Shown here: positions 17,094-25,478 of the stretch, in pieces
How the letters are laid out: every line of letters begins with the position of its first letter
How positions within the stretch are numbered: the first letter of the stretch is position 1
Origin: Candidatus Avelusimicrobium pullarium
Lineage (GTDB): Bacteria; Elusimicrobiota; Elusimicrobia; Elusimicrobiales; Elusimicrobiaceae
Assembly: GCA_944323745.1 (NCBI GenBank)
Contig: CALUTQ010000002.1
Coordinates: 636,114 to 700,113 of the forward strand
Length of the DNA: 64,000 nt
Reading direction: 5' to 3'
Translations under genes and position numbers: made by a program
The notes under the pieces: generated by a model
The model's input: the letters and a program-made list of their open reading frames with translations, nothing else
Told to the model about the DNA's origin: nothing
Database searches by the model: none

Positions 17094-17996
17094 ATGGACT
17101 ATAAAAAAGAACTTGCCGCCTATTTTAAAGAAAATTGTTTGTTTGACGAGCCGATGGCCCGCCACACCACCTATCGCACGGGCGGGCCGGCACAGGTTTA
17201 CGTTTATCCCGCCAGCAGCGAAGACTGGAGCTTTGTGCTTAAACTGGCCCGCACGGAAAACATCCCCCTGCACATTATCGGCTTCGGCTCCAATATTTTA
17301 GTGGGCGGAAAGGGCTTGTCGGGCATTGTTTGCTCCACCAAACATATGAATCAAACCGCCGTAAAAGGCAACCGCATTACCGCACAGGCCGGTGCCGCGC
17401 TGGACAAAGTGTGCGAAATAGCCGTTGAAGCAGGCTTGGCCGGGATGGAAAAACTTTCCGGCATACCGGGCAGTATAGGCGGGGCCGTGTATATGAATGC
17501 CGGCGCCTTTGGGCAAGAAACGTTTGATTGCTTGGAATACGTGGAAGTGATTGACTTTGAAGGCAGGCCGGCAATGCTGCTTAAAAAAGATTTGCCTCAT
17601 TCTTACCGCCACGTGGAAGGCATAGAAGATTATATTGTGCTCAGCGCGGGTTTTATTTTAGAACCGAAAGATTTTGCTTCTTTAACCGAAACGCGCAACT
17701 CTATTTTGCACAAACGCATTGAAAAACAACCGCTTGATTTCCCGTCCGCCGGAAGCGTTTTTAAACGCCCGACAGGCGACTATGCCTCCCGCCTGATTGA
17801 CGAAGCCGGTCTGCGGGGGCTGAGCATAGGCGGGGCCAAGGTGTCTGAAAAGCACGCGGGGTTCATTATTAATTTTAACCACGCCACGCCCGAAGACATT
17901 AAAGACCTTATGGCCGAAGTGCGCAGACAGGTAAAGGAAAAAAGCGGCATTGAGCTGGAACTGGAGCAAATCTTGTGGGGAGATTTTGCCCGCTGA
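17094..17996 (+). CDS. murB: UDP-N-acetylenolpyruvoylglucosamine reductase
   Basis: FAD-dependent, NADPH-using second committed step of peptidoglycan precursor synthesis, making UDP-N-acetylmuramate; cytoplasmic. 300 residues, the short MurB type. Visible: 'TTYRTGGPA' (FAD region), 'IIGFGSNILVGGKG', 'LSGIPGSIGGAVYMNAGAFGQE', 'HSYRHVEG' containing the substrate-binding Tyr-Arg, 'SAGSVFKRP' with the catalytic Ser, and a C-terminal 'ELELEQILWG' with the conserved Glu. It starts eight bases after the upstream outer-membrane gene without a clear Shine-Dalgarno. Confidence 0.93.
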   Translation: MDYKKELAAYFKENCLFDEPMARHTTYRTGGPAQVYVYPASSEDWSFVLKLARTENIPLHIIGFGSNILVGGKGLSGIVCSTKHMNQTAVKGNRITAQAGAALDKVCEIAVEAGLAGMEKLSGIPGSIGGAVYMNAGAFGQETFDCLEYVEVIDFEGRPAMLLKKDLPHSYRHVEGIEDYIVLSAGFILEPKDFASLTETRNSILHKRIEKQPLDFPSAGSVFKRPTGDYASRLIDEAGLRGLSIGGAKVSEKHAGFIINFNHATPEDIKDLMAEVRRQVKEKSGIELELEQILWGDFAR

Positions 17997-18017
17997 GCCG
18001 TGTGCTTTGAAAAAAAA

Positions 18018-18047
18018 TTGACGCACCCCCCGCAATTAAGTTAAAAT
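18018..18047 (+). promoter_or_regulatory. Promoter of tRNA-Asp
   Basis: TTGACG (18018-18023) and TAAAAT (18042-18047), 18 bp apart, ending 26 bases before the tRNA. Confidence 0.6.
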
Positions 18048-18073
18048 ATAAGTACGAAAGAATTTAAGTCGTT

Positions 18074-18152
18074 GGAGTCGTGGTGTAGCCTGGTCTAACA
18101 CGCTGCCCTGTCAAGGCAGAGACCGCGGGTTCGAATCCCGTCGACTCCGCCA
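18074..18152 (+). tRNA. tRNA-Asp (anticodon GTC), CCA encoded
   Basis: Cloverleaf visible: acceptor GGAGTCG with CGACTCC, D arm GTGTAGCCTGGTCTAACAC, anticodon stem CTGCC/GGCAG enclosing CTGTCAA (GTC), T arm GCGGGTTCGAATCCCGT, discriminator G and an encoded CCA. Confidence 0.95.
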
Positions 18153-18163
18153 TTTAAAAACAT

Positions 18164-18186
18164 ACCCGCCGCAAGGCGGGTTTTTT
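18164..18186 (+). terminator. Terminator after tRNA-Asp
   Basis: ACCCGCC-GCAAG-GGCGGGT followed by TTTTT, twelve bases after the tRNA. With the tRNA it explains the 348-base stretch between murB and the acetyltransferase gene. I see nothing else in the remainder (18187-18332). Confidence 0.85.
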
Positions 18187-18332
18187 AATGTCTTTGCGCC
18201 CCTGCCTTTGCGCATATATCCTTCTGCCGCGGTTTTTCCCGTGCGGCGTCCGGGGCACCCATTTGTCCGGCCTGTTCGTCACTTGCCACTTTTGTTCCCG
18301 CACGTCACCTGCCGCACCGGTCGTTTTTTATT

Positions 18333-18338
18333 TATACT
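18333..18338 (+). promoter_or_regulatory. -10 element, leaderless type, of GNAT gene
   Basis: TATACT, six bases, then ATG at 18345; no Shine-Dalgarno. Confidence 0.5.
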
Positions 18339-18344
18339 ATAGCT

Positions 18345-18836
18345 ATGCAGATACAAAAAGCCAGCCCCCTTTTTTGGCCGCAGCTGTTGCAGCTTTACGC
18401 CCAAGCCCGCACTTTTATGGCGCAAAACGGCAATCCCTATCAATGGGTTAACGGCTATCCTTCGCGCACGGTTTTGCTGCAAGATATACAGCAAGGGCAT
18501 CTGTATGTGTGTATGGACGGCACGCGGGTGGCGGCGGCCTTTTGTTTCAGGCCGGGGCCGGACCCCACGTACCGCCACATAGAAAAAGGCCGCTGGCTTA
18601 ATGAGCTGCCTTATTATGTGGTGCACCGTTTGGCCGTGGCCGAACCAGGGCGAGGGACAGGTGCTTTTTGTCTGCGCTGGTGCCTGCAGCAAAACCCCAA
18701 TCTGCGGGCGGACACCCATCAAGACAACCTGCCTATGCAGAAACTCATTTTAAAAAGCGGCTTTGTTTATTGCGGCATTATTTACACCCGCGACGGCTCT
18801 GCGCGGTTGGCGTACCAGCACGCAGCAGCAAACTAA
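18345..18836 (+). CDS. GNAT-family N-acetyltransferase
   Basis: 163 residues. Predicted to transfer an acetyl group from acetyl-CoA to an amine; substrate unknown. Family features are the N-terminal helix region with 'QWVNGYPS', a beta-strand pair ('LYVCMDGTRVAAAFCF'), 'YVVHRLAVAEPGRGTG' as the acetyl-CoA pyrophosphate-binding strand and loop, and 'RADTHQDNLPMQKLILKSGF', the usual last helix-strand. The product ends in a short Ala/His tail. Monocistronic, with a predicted leaderless promoter. Confidence 0.8.
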   Translation: MQIQKASPLFWPQLLQLYAQARTFMAQNGNPYQWVNGYPSRTVLLQDIQQGHLYVCMDGTRVAAAFCFRPGPDPTYRHIEKGRWLNELPYYVVHRLAVAEPGRGTGAFCLRWCLQQNPNLRADTHQDNLPMQKLILKSGFVYCGIIYTRDGSARLAYQHAAAN

Positions 18837-18882
18837 TTAAAAAAGGCAGGGCTGGGGAACGCCGCCTTCTTTTTTAAAAAGC

Positions 18883-18888
18883 TATCAT
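18883..18888 (+). promoter_or_regulatory. -10 element, leaderless type, of Omp85-like gene
   Basis: TATCAT, six bases, then ATG at 18895; no Shine-Dalgarno. Confidence 0.5.
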
Positions 18889-18894
18889 ATACAT

Positions 18895-20190
18895 ATGAGA
18901 AAACTTTTCTGTCTGCTGCTTTGTCTGCTGGGCACGTCGTCTTGGGCAAGCGATACGTCCGTCGTGGGCGACATTTCCATTTCCACCACCCGTGTAGATC
19001 CTGCCGTGGTAGCGCATAAATTTCCGTTAAAAAAAGGCGACCCTTTCAGCTGGCAGGCGTTTGAAGAAGCTCAAAACAAACTGCACGATATGCGTTTGTT
19101 TAAAAAACTTGATTTTTCCGCCAAGCCCAACGGCAACCAAACCGATATTTCCATCGCGGCCGAAGACGGCTATTACTTTTTTCCGCTGACGTTTTTTTCT
19201 TCCGGCGATAAAGATGTCTTTTTCCTTTCGCTGTTTGAAGGCAACTTTTTAAAAAAAGGCGAAACGCTTTTTGCCACCGCCGGCATTAGCGACGACGGCT
19301 ATGCCTTTTCCGGCGGGTTAAGCATTTTGGACAATTTTTTTATGGCCAGCTTTACCAAACTGGACGCCGAACAACGTTTTTACGAAGATTATTGGTCCAG
19401 CACGCACGGGGTGCTCAGCGTATCCAAAGACGAAGGAGAATTCGGCGACCCGCTTTATAAATGGGATATGCGCGACTATGATTTGCGTCTGCTTTATGCG
19501 CGTCAAATGGGCGATTTCAGCGCATTTATTTCGCCGGAGTTCAAGCACGTGTCTTATTCGGCCCGTGTGGACGCGGGCAACCACAACCAATGGACGGTGG
19601 GGCTTTCGTACCGGCACAATGTGCGCACCTCGTCCGGAATGGGGGCTTTGTTCGGTTTCGGTCTTTCCGACAAAAAGAAAATGCTGGCCGATTTGCCCGC
19701 CCCGCTCTATGCCTATGCGGCAGACGTTTCTTTTACGGCCGGCGGGGCGTGGTCCGGCGCCGATTATGACATTACCAAACTTACGCTTAACGGCCTTTGG
19801 CAGACGGAAACAAAAACACATCACACCTTTTTTGTACAGGTTAAAGCGCAGGACACTTACGGCTCGCCTTTCTCCGACCAAGTACTCTCCACCGATTTGC
19901 TGGGCGGCCAAGGCCGCTACCGCCGTTTGATACGCGGCAAACGCGGGGCGGGAATGACGGTGTCCGTGCTATATTATTTACTGCGCAACAATACGGGCCT
20001 TTTGTCTCTGCAGCCCTTTTATGATTTGGCTTACGTTTATGCAGGCGGCGCCTACCGCGACCATAGCGGCGCGGGCGCCACGCTGGCTTATAAATTCTGG
20101 CGCTTTCCTTTTCCGCTGGGCATTAACTACACGCGCAATTTAAGCGACCAAAGCAATGTGGTGGCTTTTGTGGTGGGCGGCTCGTTTTAA
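18895..20190 (+). CDS. Omp85-like outer-membrane protein with one POTRA domain
   Basis: 431 residues. Signal peptide (MRKLFCLLLCLLGTSSWA), then a single POTRA-like domain (about 20-100: 'VVGDISISTTRVDP..', 'PLKKGDPFSWQAFEEAQNKLHDMRLFKKLDF'). A C-terminal barrel follows, containing 'GGQGRYRRLIRGKRGAG', which resembles the conserved Arg-Gly loop (VRGY) of BamA/TamA proteins. It ends in Phe (GGSF). The barrel is shorter than in BamA, so it is probably an accessory translocation or assembly protein, not BamA itself. A stable hairpin without a T run follows (20193-20214). Confidence 0.65.
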   Translation: MRKLFCLLLCLLGTSSWASDTSVVGDISISTTRVDPAVVAHKFPLKKGDPFSWQAFEEAQNKLHDMRLFKKLDFSAKPNGNQTDISIAAEDGYYFFPLTFFSSGDKDVFFLSLFEGNFLKKGETLFATAGISDDGYAFSGGLSILDNFFMASFTKLDAEQRFYEDYWSSTHGVLSVSKDEGEFGDPLYKWDMRDYDLRLLYARQMGDFSAFISPEFKHVSYSARVDAGNHNQWTVGLSYRHNVRTSSGMGALFGFGLSDKKKMLADLPAPLYAYAADVSFTAGGAWSGADYDITKLTLNGLWQTETKTHHTFFVQVKAQDTYGSPFSDQVLSTDLLGGQGRYRRLIRGKRGAGMTVSVLYYLLRNNTGLLSLQPFYDLAYVYAGGAYRDHSGAGATLAYKFWRFPFPLGINYTRNLSDQSNVVAFVVGGSF

Positions 20191-20374
20191 AAACCGCAGG
20201 CAAAAGCCCGCGGTGCTTCTTTCCGACGTTTTGATGCGCAAACCGAAACGGCCTGCCCGTTCTGTTGACCTTCCGGCAAAGACAAATATCCGTCTTTTTT
20301 AAACCACTCTTTTTAGGGGTTAGAATGAAACCTCTTTTTGCCAAATTTCACGCCCTATTTTTGTCCGTTTATAT

Positions 20375-20380
20375 TATAAT
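20375..20380 (+). promoter_or_regulatory. -10 element of hppA (leadered class)
   Basis: TATAAT, with a leader of about 28 bases before the AAGGAGGGTGAT ribosome site and ATG at 20416. This gene belongs to the ordinary class, in contrast to the leaderless genes. Confidence 0.5.
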
Positions 20381-20415
20381 GAAAAAGAGGTTTTGATTCT
20401 TCTAAGGAGGGTGAT

Positions 20416-22785
20416 ATGTGGTATGGAATATCTTCCCTGCGCCCCTTTGAACAATATGCGCTTTTCGGCGTATTGTTTATTGCGGTGCTGGGGCTGTTGT
20501 ATGCGCTGTTTCTGCGCAACCAAGTATTGCACGAAGACACCGGCACACCGGCTATGCTAAAAGTATGGACGGCCATTAAGGAAGGTGCCAATGCGTATTT
20601 AAAAAGACAATTAAAGACCATTCTGCCTTTAATTGCTTTGCTGACAGTTTGTCTTTTTCTTTCCGTTTACATTGTGCCCGTATCGCACGATGCCACGGAA
20701 CGCTTTGCCGGCCTGACGCCGGAAACAGTTAAACTTATTGCCGCTTTCGGGCGCGCGGGTGCGTTTATTTTGGGGGCGGTATTTTCGCTGTTAGTAGGCC
20801 AGCTGGGTATGCGTATTGCCGTGGACGCCAACGTACGCGTGGCGGCCGCTTCCAAACGCAGCTTTGGCGACGCACTCAAAATAGCTTACCGCGCAGGCAC
20901 CGTAACGGGTATGCTGACTGACGGGCTGGGCCTGTTGGGCGGTACGGTCATCTTTATTATTTTCGGCATTGCCGCGCCGGACGCGTTGCTGGGGTTTGGT
21001 TTCGGCGGTACGCTGCTGGCGTTGTTTATGCGCGTAGGCGGCGGCATTTACACCAAAGCCGCTGACGTAGGGGCCGACCTGGTGGGCAAGGTGGAAGCAG
21101 GCATCCCCGAAGATGACCCGCGCAACCCCGCCGTAGTGGCCGATTTGGTGGGCGACAACGTGGGCGACTGCGCCGGTATGGCGGCAGACATTTTTGAGTC
21201 TTACGAAGTAACCATCGTTTCGGGCCTTATTTTGGGCATTTCGCTTTGGCGCATTACGGGCCACCACGAGTGGATCGTCTATCCGCTTTTGGTGCGCGGT
21301 ATCGGCGTGTTGTGCTCTATCATCGGCACCTATGCCGTAAAAGACTCCAACCGCACGGCCGGCAACGCGATGAAAGCCATTTTTAAAGGCTACAGCATTT
21401 CAGCCATTATTTCCATTGTCATCTTTGGCACGCTGGCGTATTTTTATATGAACCAGGTGCCCGGCGGCTGGTGGCGGCCCTTTGCCGTAACGACTATCGG
21501 CATTTTGCTGGCCATCTGCATTGACCGCCTGACCGAATACTTTACGGGGACGGACAAAAAACCCGTACAGGAAGTGAAAAAAGCCACCACCACAGGTTCC
21601 GCCACGACCATTCTTTCCGGTCTTGCCGTGGGGATGGAATCTGCCGTCTGGACGACGGTTGTGCTGGCGGCTTCCATTTTTGCTTCCGTGCTGATTTTCG
21701 GCACCATTGACGGACTGACGGCTTCGGAATCGTTTACCTTTGTGCTCTACGGCGTGGCGATGACCGGTATCGGTATGCTGACACTGACGGGCAACAACGT
21801 GGCGATGGACTCCTTCGGCCCGATTGCCGACAATGCCAACGGCATCGGCGAAATGGCCTGGCACGGACAGGATGACACCGACACCAAAAAAGCCCGCCAG
21901 ATTATGGCCGATTTGGACGGCGTGGGCAACACCACCAAAGCCATTACCAAAGGGGTGGCCATCGGCTCGGCCGTTATTGCGGCGGTGGCGCTGTTTGCTT
22001 CCTATATGGTAGACGTAAGCAATGTGCAAACCCTGCTTAACGACGCCTGGAAAGCCGCCGGCGAAAATAAGGTGCTGGAGCTTTTGTCCCAGGTGGGCAT
22101 TGTGGTGTCTAACCCGACGGTGTTTGTGGGGATGCTCATCGGCGCGGCACTGCCGTGGTTGTTTTCTTCTTTTGCCATTAACGCCGTCAACCGCGCGGCC
22201 GGCCTGATTGTGCTGGAAGTGCGCCGTCAGTTTAAACTGGGCGTGCTGGAAGGCAAAGCCGAGCCCGATTACACACGTGCGGTGGGCATTTCCACCATTG
22301 CGGCACAAAAAGAGCTGATTGTGCTGGCCACGCTGGGTATTGTGTCGCCTATTGTGGTAGGGCTGGCGATGGGTGTAGAAGCACTGGGCGGCTTTTTGGC
22401 GGGCATTATCGTATCCGGCCAATTGCTGGCGGTGTTTATGGCAAACTCCGGCGGGGCTTGGGATAACGCCAAAAAAGTGGTGGAAGACGAACCTTCCGAC
22501 CTTGCCGCCAACACCGGCAAAGGCTCCGAACGCCACAAAGCCAGCGTGGTGGGCGATACGGTAGGCGACCCGTTAAAGGATACCGCCGGCCCGGCAGTCA
22601 ACCCGCTGATTAAGGTGGTCAATATGGTGGCGGTTATCGTGGCACCTATCATCGTCAACTACCACAACGACTATACGCCGCTTGGCAAAATCGGCTGGGT
22701 GTGCGTGATTGTGCTGCTGGCCGTATTGACGTGGGCTATCCTTAAAAGCAAAGCCCCCGCGCAAGACTTCACCGCACAGAAATAA
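20416..22785 (+). CDS. hppA: Membrane proton-translocating pyrophosphatase (K+-independent type)
   Basis: Hydrolyses pyrophosphate and pumps H+ across the inner membrane, saving biosynthetic energy. 789 residues, about 16 helices. The substrate site reads 'GGIYTKAADVGADLVGKVEAGI' then 'DDPRNPAVVADLVGDNVGDCAG'. A second acidic cluster 'GDNVAMDSFGPIADNANGI' type and a third 'DTVGDPLKDTAGPA' follow. The key region reads GNTTKAITKG, with Lys where K+-dependent enzymes have Ala and Thr where they have Gly, so a K+-independent H+ pump is predicted. It has a strong Shine-Dalgarno (AGGAGG). Confidence 0.93.
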   Translation: MWYGISSLRPFEQYALFGVLFIAVLGLLYALFLRNQVLHEDTGTPAMLKVWTAIKEGANAYLKRQLKTILPLIALLTVCLFLSVYIVPVSHDATERFAGLTPETVKLIAAFGRAGAFILGAVFSLLVGQLGMRIAVDANVRVAAASKRSFGDALKIAYRAGTVTGMLTDGLGLLGGTVIFIIFGIAAPDALLGFGFGGTLLALFMRVGGGIYTKAADVGADLVGKVEAGIPEDDPRNPAVVADLVGDNVGDCAGMAADIFESYEVTIVSGLILGISLWRITGHHEWIVYPLLVRGIGVLCSIIGTYAVKDSNRTAGNAMKAIFKGYSISAIISIVIFGTLAYFYMNQVPGGWWRPFAVTTIGILLAICIDRLTEYFTGTDKKPVQEVKKATTTGSATTILSGLAVGMESAVWTTVVLAASIFASVLIFGTIDGLTASESFTFVLYGVAMTGIGMLTLTGNNVAMDSFGPIADNANGIGEMAWHGQDDTDTKKARQIMADLDGVGNTTKAITKGVAIGSAVIAAVALFASYMVDVSNVQTLLNDAWKAAGENKVLELLSQVGIVVSNPTVFVGMLIGAALPWLFSSFAINAVNRAAGLIVLEVRRQFKLGVLEGKAEPDYTRAVGISTIAAQKELIVLATLGIVSPIVVGLAMGVEALGGFLAGIIVSGQLLAVFMANSGGAWDNAKKVVEDEPSDLAANTGKGSERHKASVVGDTVGDPLKDTAGPAVNPLIKVVNMVAVIVAPIIVNYHNDYTPLGKIGWVCVIVLLAVLTWAILKSKAPAQDFTAQK

Positions 22786-22797
22786 TTTGCAGCAAAC

Positions 22798-22829
22798 AAA
22801 ACCCCCGCTCGATTGAGCGGGGGTTTTTT
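22798..22829. terminator. Terminator after hppA (copy 1 of a duplicated terminator)
   Basis: AAAACCCCCGCTC-GATT-GAGCGGGGGTTTTTT. It serves hppA and, on the other strand, the convergent pilin gene. The same hairpin with the same loop recurs at 24128-24160. Confidence 0.9.
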
Positions 22830-23367
22830 ATAAAACATATTCTAAGCCGCCTGTACTGTTTGTTTGTTGTATTCCAAGAGTTTTACAAATATTTTCTCCT
22901 TCCGTATTATAATAACGACAAACAATTTTTCTATTATCTAAACGCGCAATAGCATACGTTGTATTTTTCGGCAATCGATGACAAGTACTTATGCTGTCTT
23001 TCCAACATCCCAAATGATCGCTCTTGCAAGCAGCACGGCAAACAAAATATTTTGTTTGTACACAATTCGACGACCACTCCTTGACTATTTCTCCTGGGAG
23101 AGTAATATCCAACAAATCAACATCTTCCGCATACTGTCCATTTGCCATATAATAACGTTCCTCCGCATCAGCTATACTTCGTATCAGCATAATAGCTTCT
23201 GCCGCACGGCTTTTTTCCACCGCTTTTTCATATTGAGGCAACGCGATGGCGGCCAATATGCCGATGATCAGCACCACCACCAAAAGTTCTATTAGCGTAA
23301 AACCGCCAAATTTACGTTTTGCGGAGGTTTTAAAAGGAAGAATGTTTTTTTGATAAATTTTGCTCAT
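22828..23367 (-). CDS. Type IV pilin/PulG-like protein 2
   Basis: 179 residues. Leader ending KRKFGG, then [20 protein letters not shown] and [16 protein letters not shown]. The C-terminal domain is unlike its neighbours and has seven or more Cys ('[20 protein letters not shown]', 'NICKTLGI'), probably disulfide-linked outside the inner membrane. It shares the N-terminal 60 residues, promoter and inverted repeat with the pilins at 14.1 and 23.5 kb. A TTG two codons upstream of ATG 23367 is possible but unlikely. Confidence 0.87.
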   Translation of the reverse strand: MSKIYQKNILPFKTSAKRKFGGFTLIELLVVVLIIGILAAIALPQYEKAVEKSRAAEAIMLIRSIADAEERYYMANGQYAEDVDLLDITLPGEIVKEWSSNCVQTKYFVCRAACKSDHLGCWKDSISTCHRLPKNTTYAIARLDNRKIVCRYYNTEGENICKTLGIQQTNSTGGLEYVL

Positions 23368-23373
23368 AGGCAA

Positions 23374-23401
23374 AATTTATCAAAAAAAAAAAACGAGTCA
23401 A
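23374..23401 (-). promoter_or_regulatory. Pilin promoter with T12 spacer (copy 2)
   Basis: TTGACT (23401-23396), CG, twelve T, GA, TAAATT (23379-23374), six bases, ATG 23367. A 19-bp inverted repeat covers the start codon (about 23346-23390). Confidence 0.7.
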
Positions 23402-23493
23402 CCCCTTTAAAACAGCGAAAGGTTTGCAATCATTCATTGTATGATACTTACCCGGTCGGGTATATTAATTAAAATTACTATTGGTTGAATTGT

Positions 23494-24021
23494 TTACCAG
23501 TGTTGCACATACTCAGCCCATTCTTCACATAACTGACGCTGATAATCGGAAGCACGGCCATATAAAAAACACACACGGTGGTCGTCTTTATCAATAGCCA
23601 AACTATACACTTTTGCGCCTTTGGTATCACTGTCGTCTAGCCGTCTGCTTACCAAGGCGATATAATCAGGAAGGCCAGATGCAGTTGACGAAAAAATAAA
23701 ATATTTTCCTACTGCGGCTGGAATCCTTCCGCTATACCGGCCTTGTCCACCATATTGCACATCCAAGTTATTAATATCCGAACTATATTCTCCGTTGGCC
23801 ATATAATAAACTTTATTTGCATTGGCTATTTCCTGCACGGCCAATATCGCTTCACTCATACGGCTTTTTTCCACCGCTTTTTCATATTGAGGCAACGCAA
23901 TAGCGGCCAATATGCCGATGATCAGCACCACCACCAAAAGTTCTATTAGCGTAAAACCGCCAAATTTACGTTTTACGGAGGTTTTAAAAGAAAGAATGTT
24001 TTTTTGATAAATTTTGCTCAT
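23494..24021 (-). CDS. Type IV pilin/PulG-like protein 3
   Basis: 175 residues with the same leader and helix as the preceding pilin ([26 protein letters not shown]). '[27 protein letters not shown]' follows, then a C-terminal domain with only two Cys ('RVCFLYG', 'RQLCEEW'). Head-to-tail neighbour of pilin 2, both bounded by copies of the same terminator, which suggests a tandem duplication followed by divergence or replacement of the C-terminal half. Confidence 0.87.
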   Translation of the reverse strand: MSKIYQKNILSFKTSVKRKFGGFTLIELLVVVLIIGILAAIALPQYEKAVEKSRMSEAILAVQEIANANKVYYMANGEYSSDINNLDVQYGGQGRYSGRIPAAVGKYFIFSSTASGLPDYIALVSRRLDDSDTKGAKVYSLAIDKDDHRVCFLYGRASDYQRQLCEEWAEYVQHW

Positions 24022-24027
24022 AGGCAA

Positions 24028-24055
24028 AATTTATCAAAAAAAAAAAACGAGTCAA
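24028..24055 (-). promoter_or_regulatory. Pilin promoter with T12 spacer (copy 3)
   Basis: TTGACT (24055-24050), CG, twelve T, GA, TAAATT (24033-24028), six bases, ATG 24021; the same 19-bp inverted repeat surrounds the start. Confidence 0.7.
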
Positions 24056-24127
24056 GCCCTTCTGTTTTTATCAGCCAAAAAATATCTTGCGCCCAAAAAT
24101 CTTCTACCTTATCCGTTTTTAAGCCAA

Positions 24128-24160
24128 ACAAAACCCCCGCTCGATTGAGCGGGGGTTTTT
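24128..24160. terminator. Terminator, copy 2 of the hppA-type hairpin
   Basis: Same stem, loop and flanking AAACAAAA as 22798-22829. It ends the minus-strand lipoprotein gene. Confidence 0.85.
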
Positions 24161-24174
24161 GTTTAACCAAATGT

Positions 24175-24519
24175 TTACGGGCATTTATAAATCAGCCCGC
24201 CGTAGCGCACGCCGTCCACGTAAAAGTCCCTAAAATATTCTTCCGACGCACCGGCCTGCGCCACCGCAGCAGAACGCAAATACACCACATTGCCCCCCAA
24301 ATTGGCCGCATTGTTGCGGATATTGGCCAGCATATCTTGACTCCATTGACCGCTTACGTCGTTTTGGTCGCCCAGCACACCAGCTAAAAACTGACAGCCC
24401 TGCGGCTTTTGCGTTACGATTTTAACTTCGCTGTTGGTTTGGCTGACTTTTGTTTGCGGCACCACCACACACGCTGCCAAACAGAAACAGCCCATTACAA
24501 ACAAAAAAATATTTTTCAT
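24175..24519 (-). CDS. Small lipoprotein, DUF4156-like
   Basis: 114 residues. Lipoprotein signal MKNIFLFVMGCFCLAAC with the lipobox at LAAC. The mature part has 'CQFLAGVLGDQND', 'IRNNAANLGGNVVYLRS' and a final 'GGLIYKCP'. This spacing of Cys and the Ala-Asn-Leu-Gly-Gly-Asn block matches DUF4156 (related to RcsF-like folds), as far as I can recall it. Start ATG 24519 has GGAGG nine bases upstream, with TATAAT near 24541. Function unknown; probably attached to the outer membrane. Confidence 0.75.
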   Translation of the reverse strand: MKNIFLFVMGCFCLAACVVVPQTKVSQTNSEVKIVTQKPQGCQFLAGVLGDQNDVSGQWSQDMLANIRNNAANLGGNVVYLRSAAVAQAGASEEYFRDFYVDGVRYGGLIYKCP

Positions 24520-24605
24520 AGGTTCCTCCGCTGTAACATTATAACAAATCGTTTTTGTTTTCTTTTTGTTTTTGCGCATACGCGGCCGACCGCGTTTTTG
24601 ATAAG

Positions 24606-25448
24606 ATGAATCTTATGACAGTTTGTTTTTTCGGTTTGCTTTTTTTATCGGGCGGAGCCTTGCTGTGGAGCAAGCTTCTCTGCCGTGCCGCCCGTTTAAA
24701 ACAAACGGCTGCCCGTCTGCACGGTATTTTTAGGCAGCATAAAGACGAGCTGGTTACGCCGGTCAATGCCCAAAAGCTGGAGTTTTTTACCCAAACCAAT
24801 TGGCGTTTTACAAATGTAATCACTTGCCGTGAACCGCTTGCTTTTACCCGTATGGCAGACTGCACCGCACCCAAACAGTCTTGGCAAAAACAGCAAGCGG
24901 CTGTAACCGTTTTTACCGCCGAACGTTTTGACGGCGGCTGGCCGGCTTTAAAAATTATGCCAAAAGACGGCCTGTTTATCCCAAGCCGCTTAAAAGAGGT
25001 GCCCGTGCATCACACGCAAATCAGTGCCAAATACCATATTTTACTGTCTTCCCCGCAAGCGGCGCGCCTGCTTTCCCCCGCCGTTCAGCAACTGCTGCTA
25101 ACGCACGCTTATGTGTATTTGGAAATTTACGATAATGCCTTTGTTTACCACGAAGGAAGACTCCTCTCTCCTGCTCAATGGGAAGAAATGCACCTGCGTG
25201 CCAACCGGTTTTTGACGGCGCTGGCCCCGCAGCAAACGCCTATTCCCGCCGCGTTTAAAATGCCCATTTGGGCAGATCAACCCCCCGACGCGCAAGTGCA
25301 GGCGTTGCTTGCGGCGGCGCGGCCCCAAGGCAATGCACCGAGCCGCCCGGGGAACGCTTTCAGCGCATACAAGGCCGTCGTGCTGGTTTTATTGCTGCTG
25401 CTGATACCGGCCTTGCTTTACTTTATTGTGCGCCATCTGCCGCATTAA
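24606..25448 (+). CDS. Unknown protein with two terminal membrane helices
   Basis: About 280 residues. An N-terminal hydrophobic segment (CFFGLLFLSGGALLW) and a C-terminal helix (VVLVLLLLLIPALLYFIV) enclose a soluble domain of about 220 residues ('PKDGLFIPSRLKEVPVHHTQI', 'ILLSSPQAARLLSPAVQQLL'). It weakly resembles DUF3137-type membrane proteins. The start is uncertain: ATG 24606 or 24615 both precede the first helix. A strong terminator follows. Confidence 0.55.
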   Translation: MNLMTVCFFGLLFLSGGALLWSKLLCRAARLKQTAARLHGIFRQHKDELVTPVNAQKLEFFTQTNWRFTNVITCREPLAFTRMADCTAPKQSWQKQQAAVTVFTAERFDGGWPALKIMPKDGLFIPSRLKEVPVHHTQISAKYHILLSSPQAARLLSPAVQQLLLTHAYVYLEIYDNAFVYHEGRLLSPAQWEEMHLRANRFLTALAPQQTPIPAAFKMPIWADQPPDAQVQALLAAARPQGNAPSRPGNAFSAYKAVVLVLLLLLIPALLYFIVRHLPH

Positions 25449-25478
25449 AAACCCCGCCGTTCGGCGGGGCTTTTTTAT
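25447..25478. terminator. Bidirectional terminator
   Basis: AAAAACCCCGCC-GTTC-GGCGGGGCTTTTTT between convergent genes. It overlaps the last codon of the M3 peptidase gene. Confidence 0.85.

Noticed and set aside
21400..22536. A 378-codon minus-strand frame inside hppA
   Set aside because: His/Asn/Gln-rich antisense shadow of a well-supported pyrophosphatase gene.
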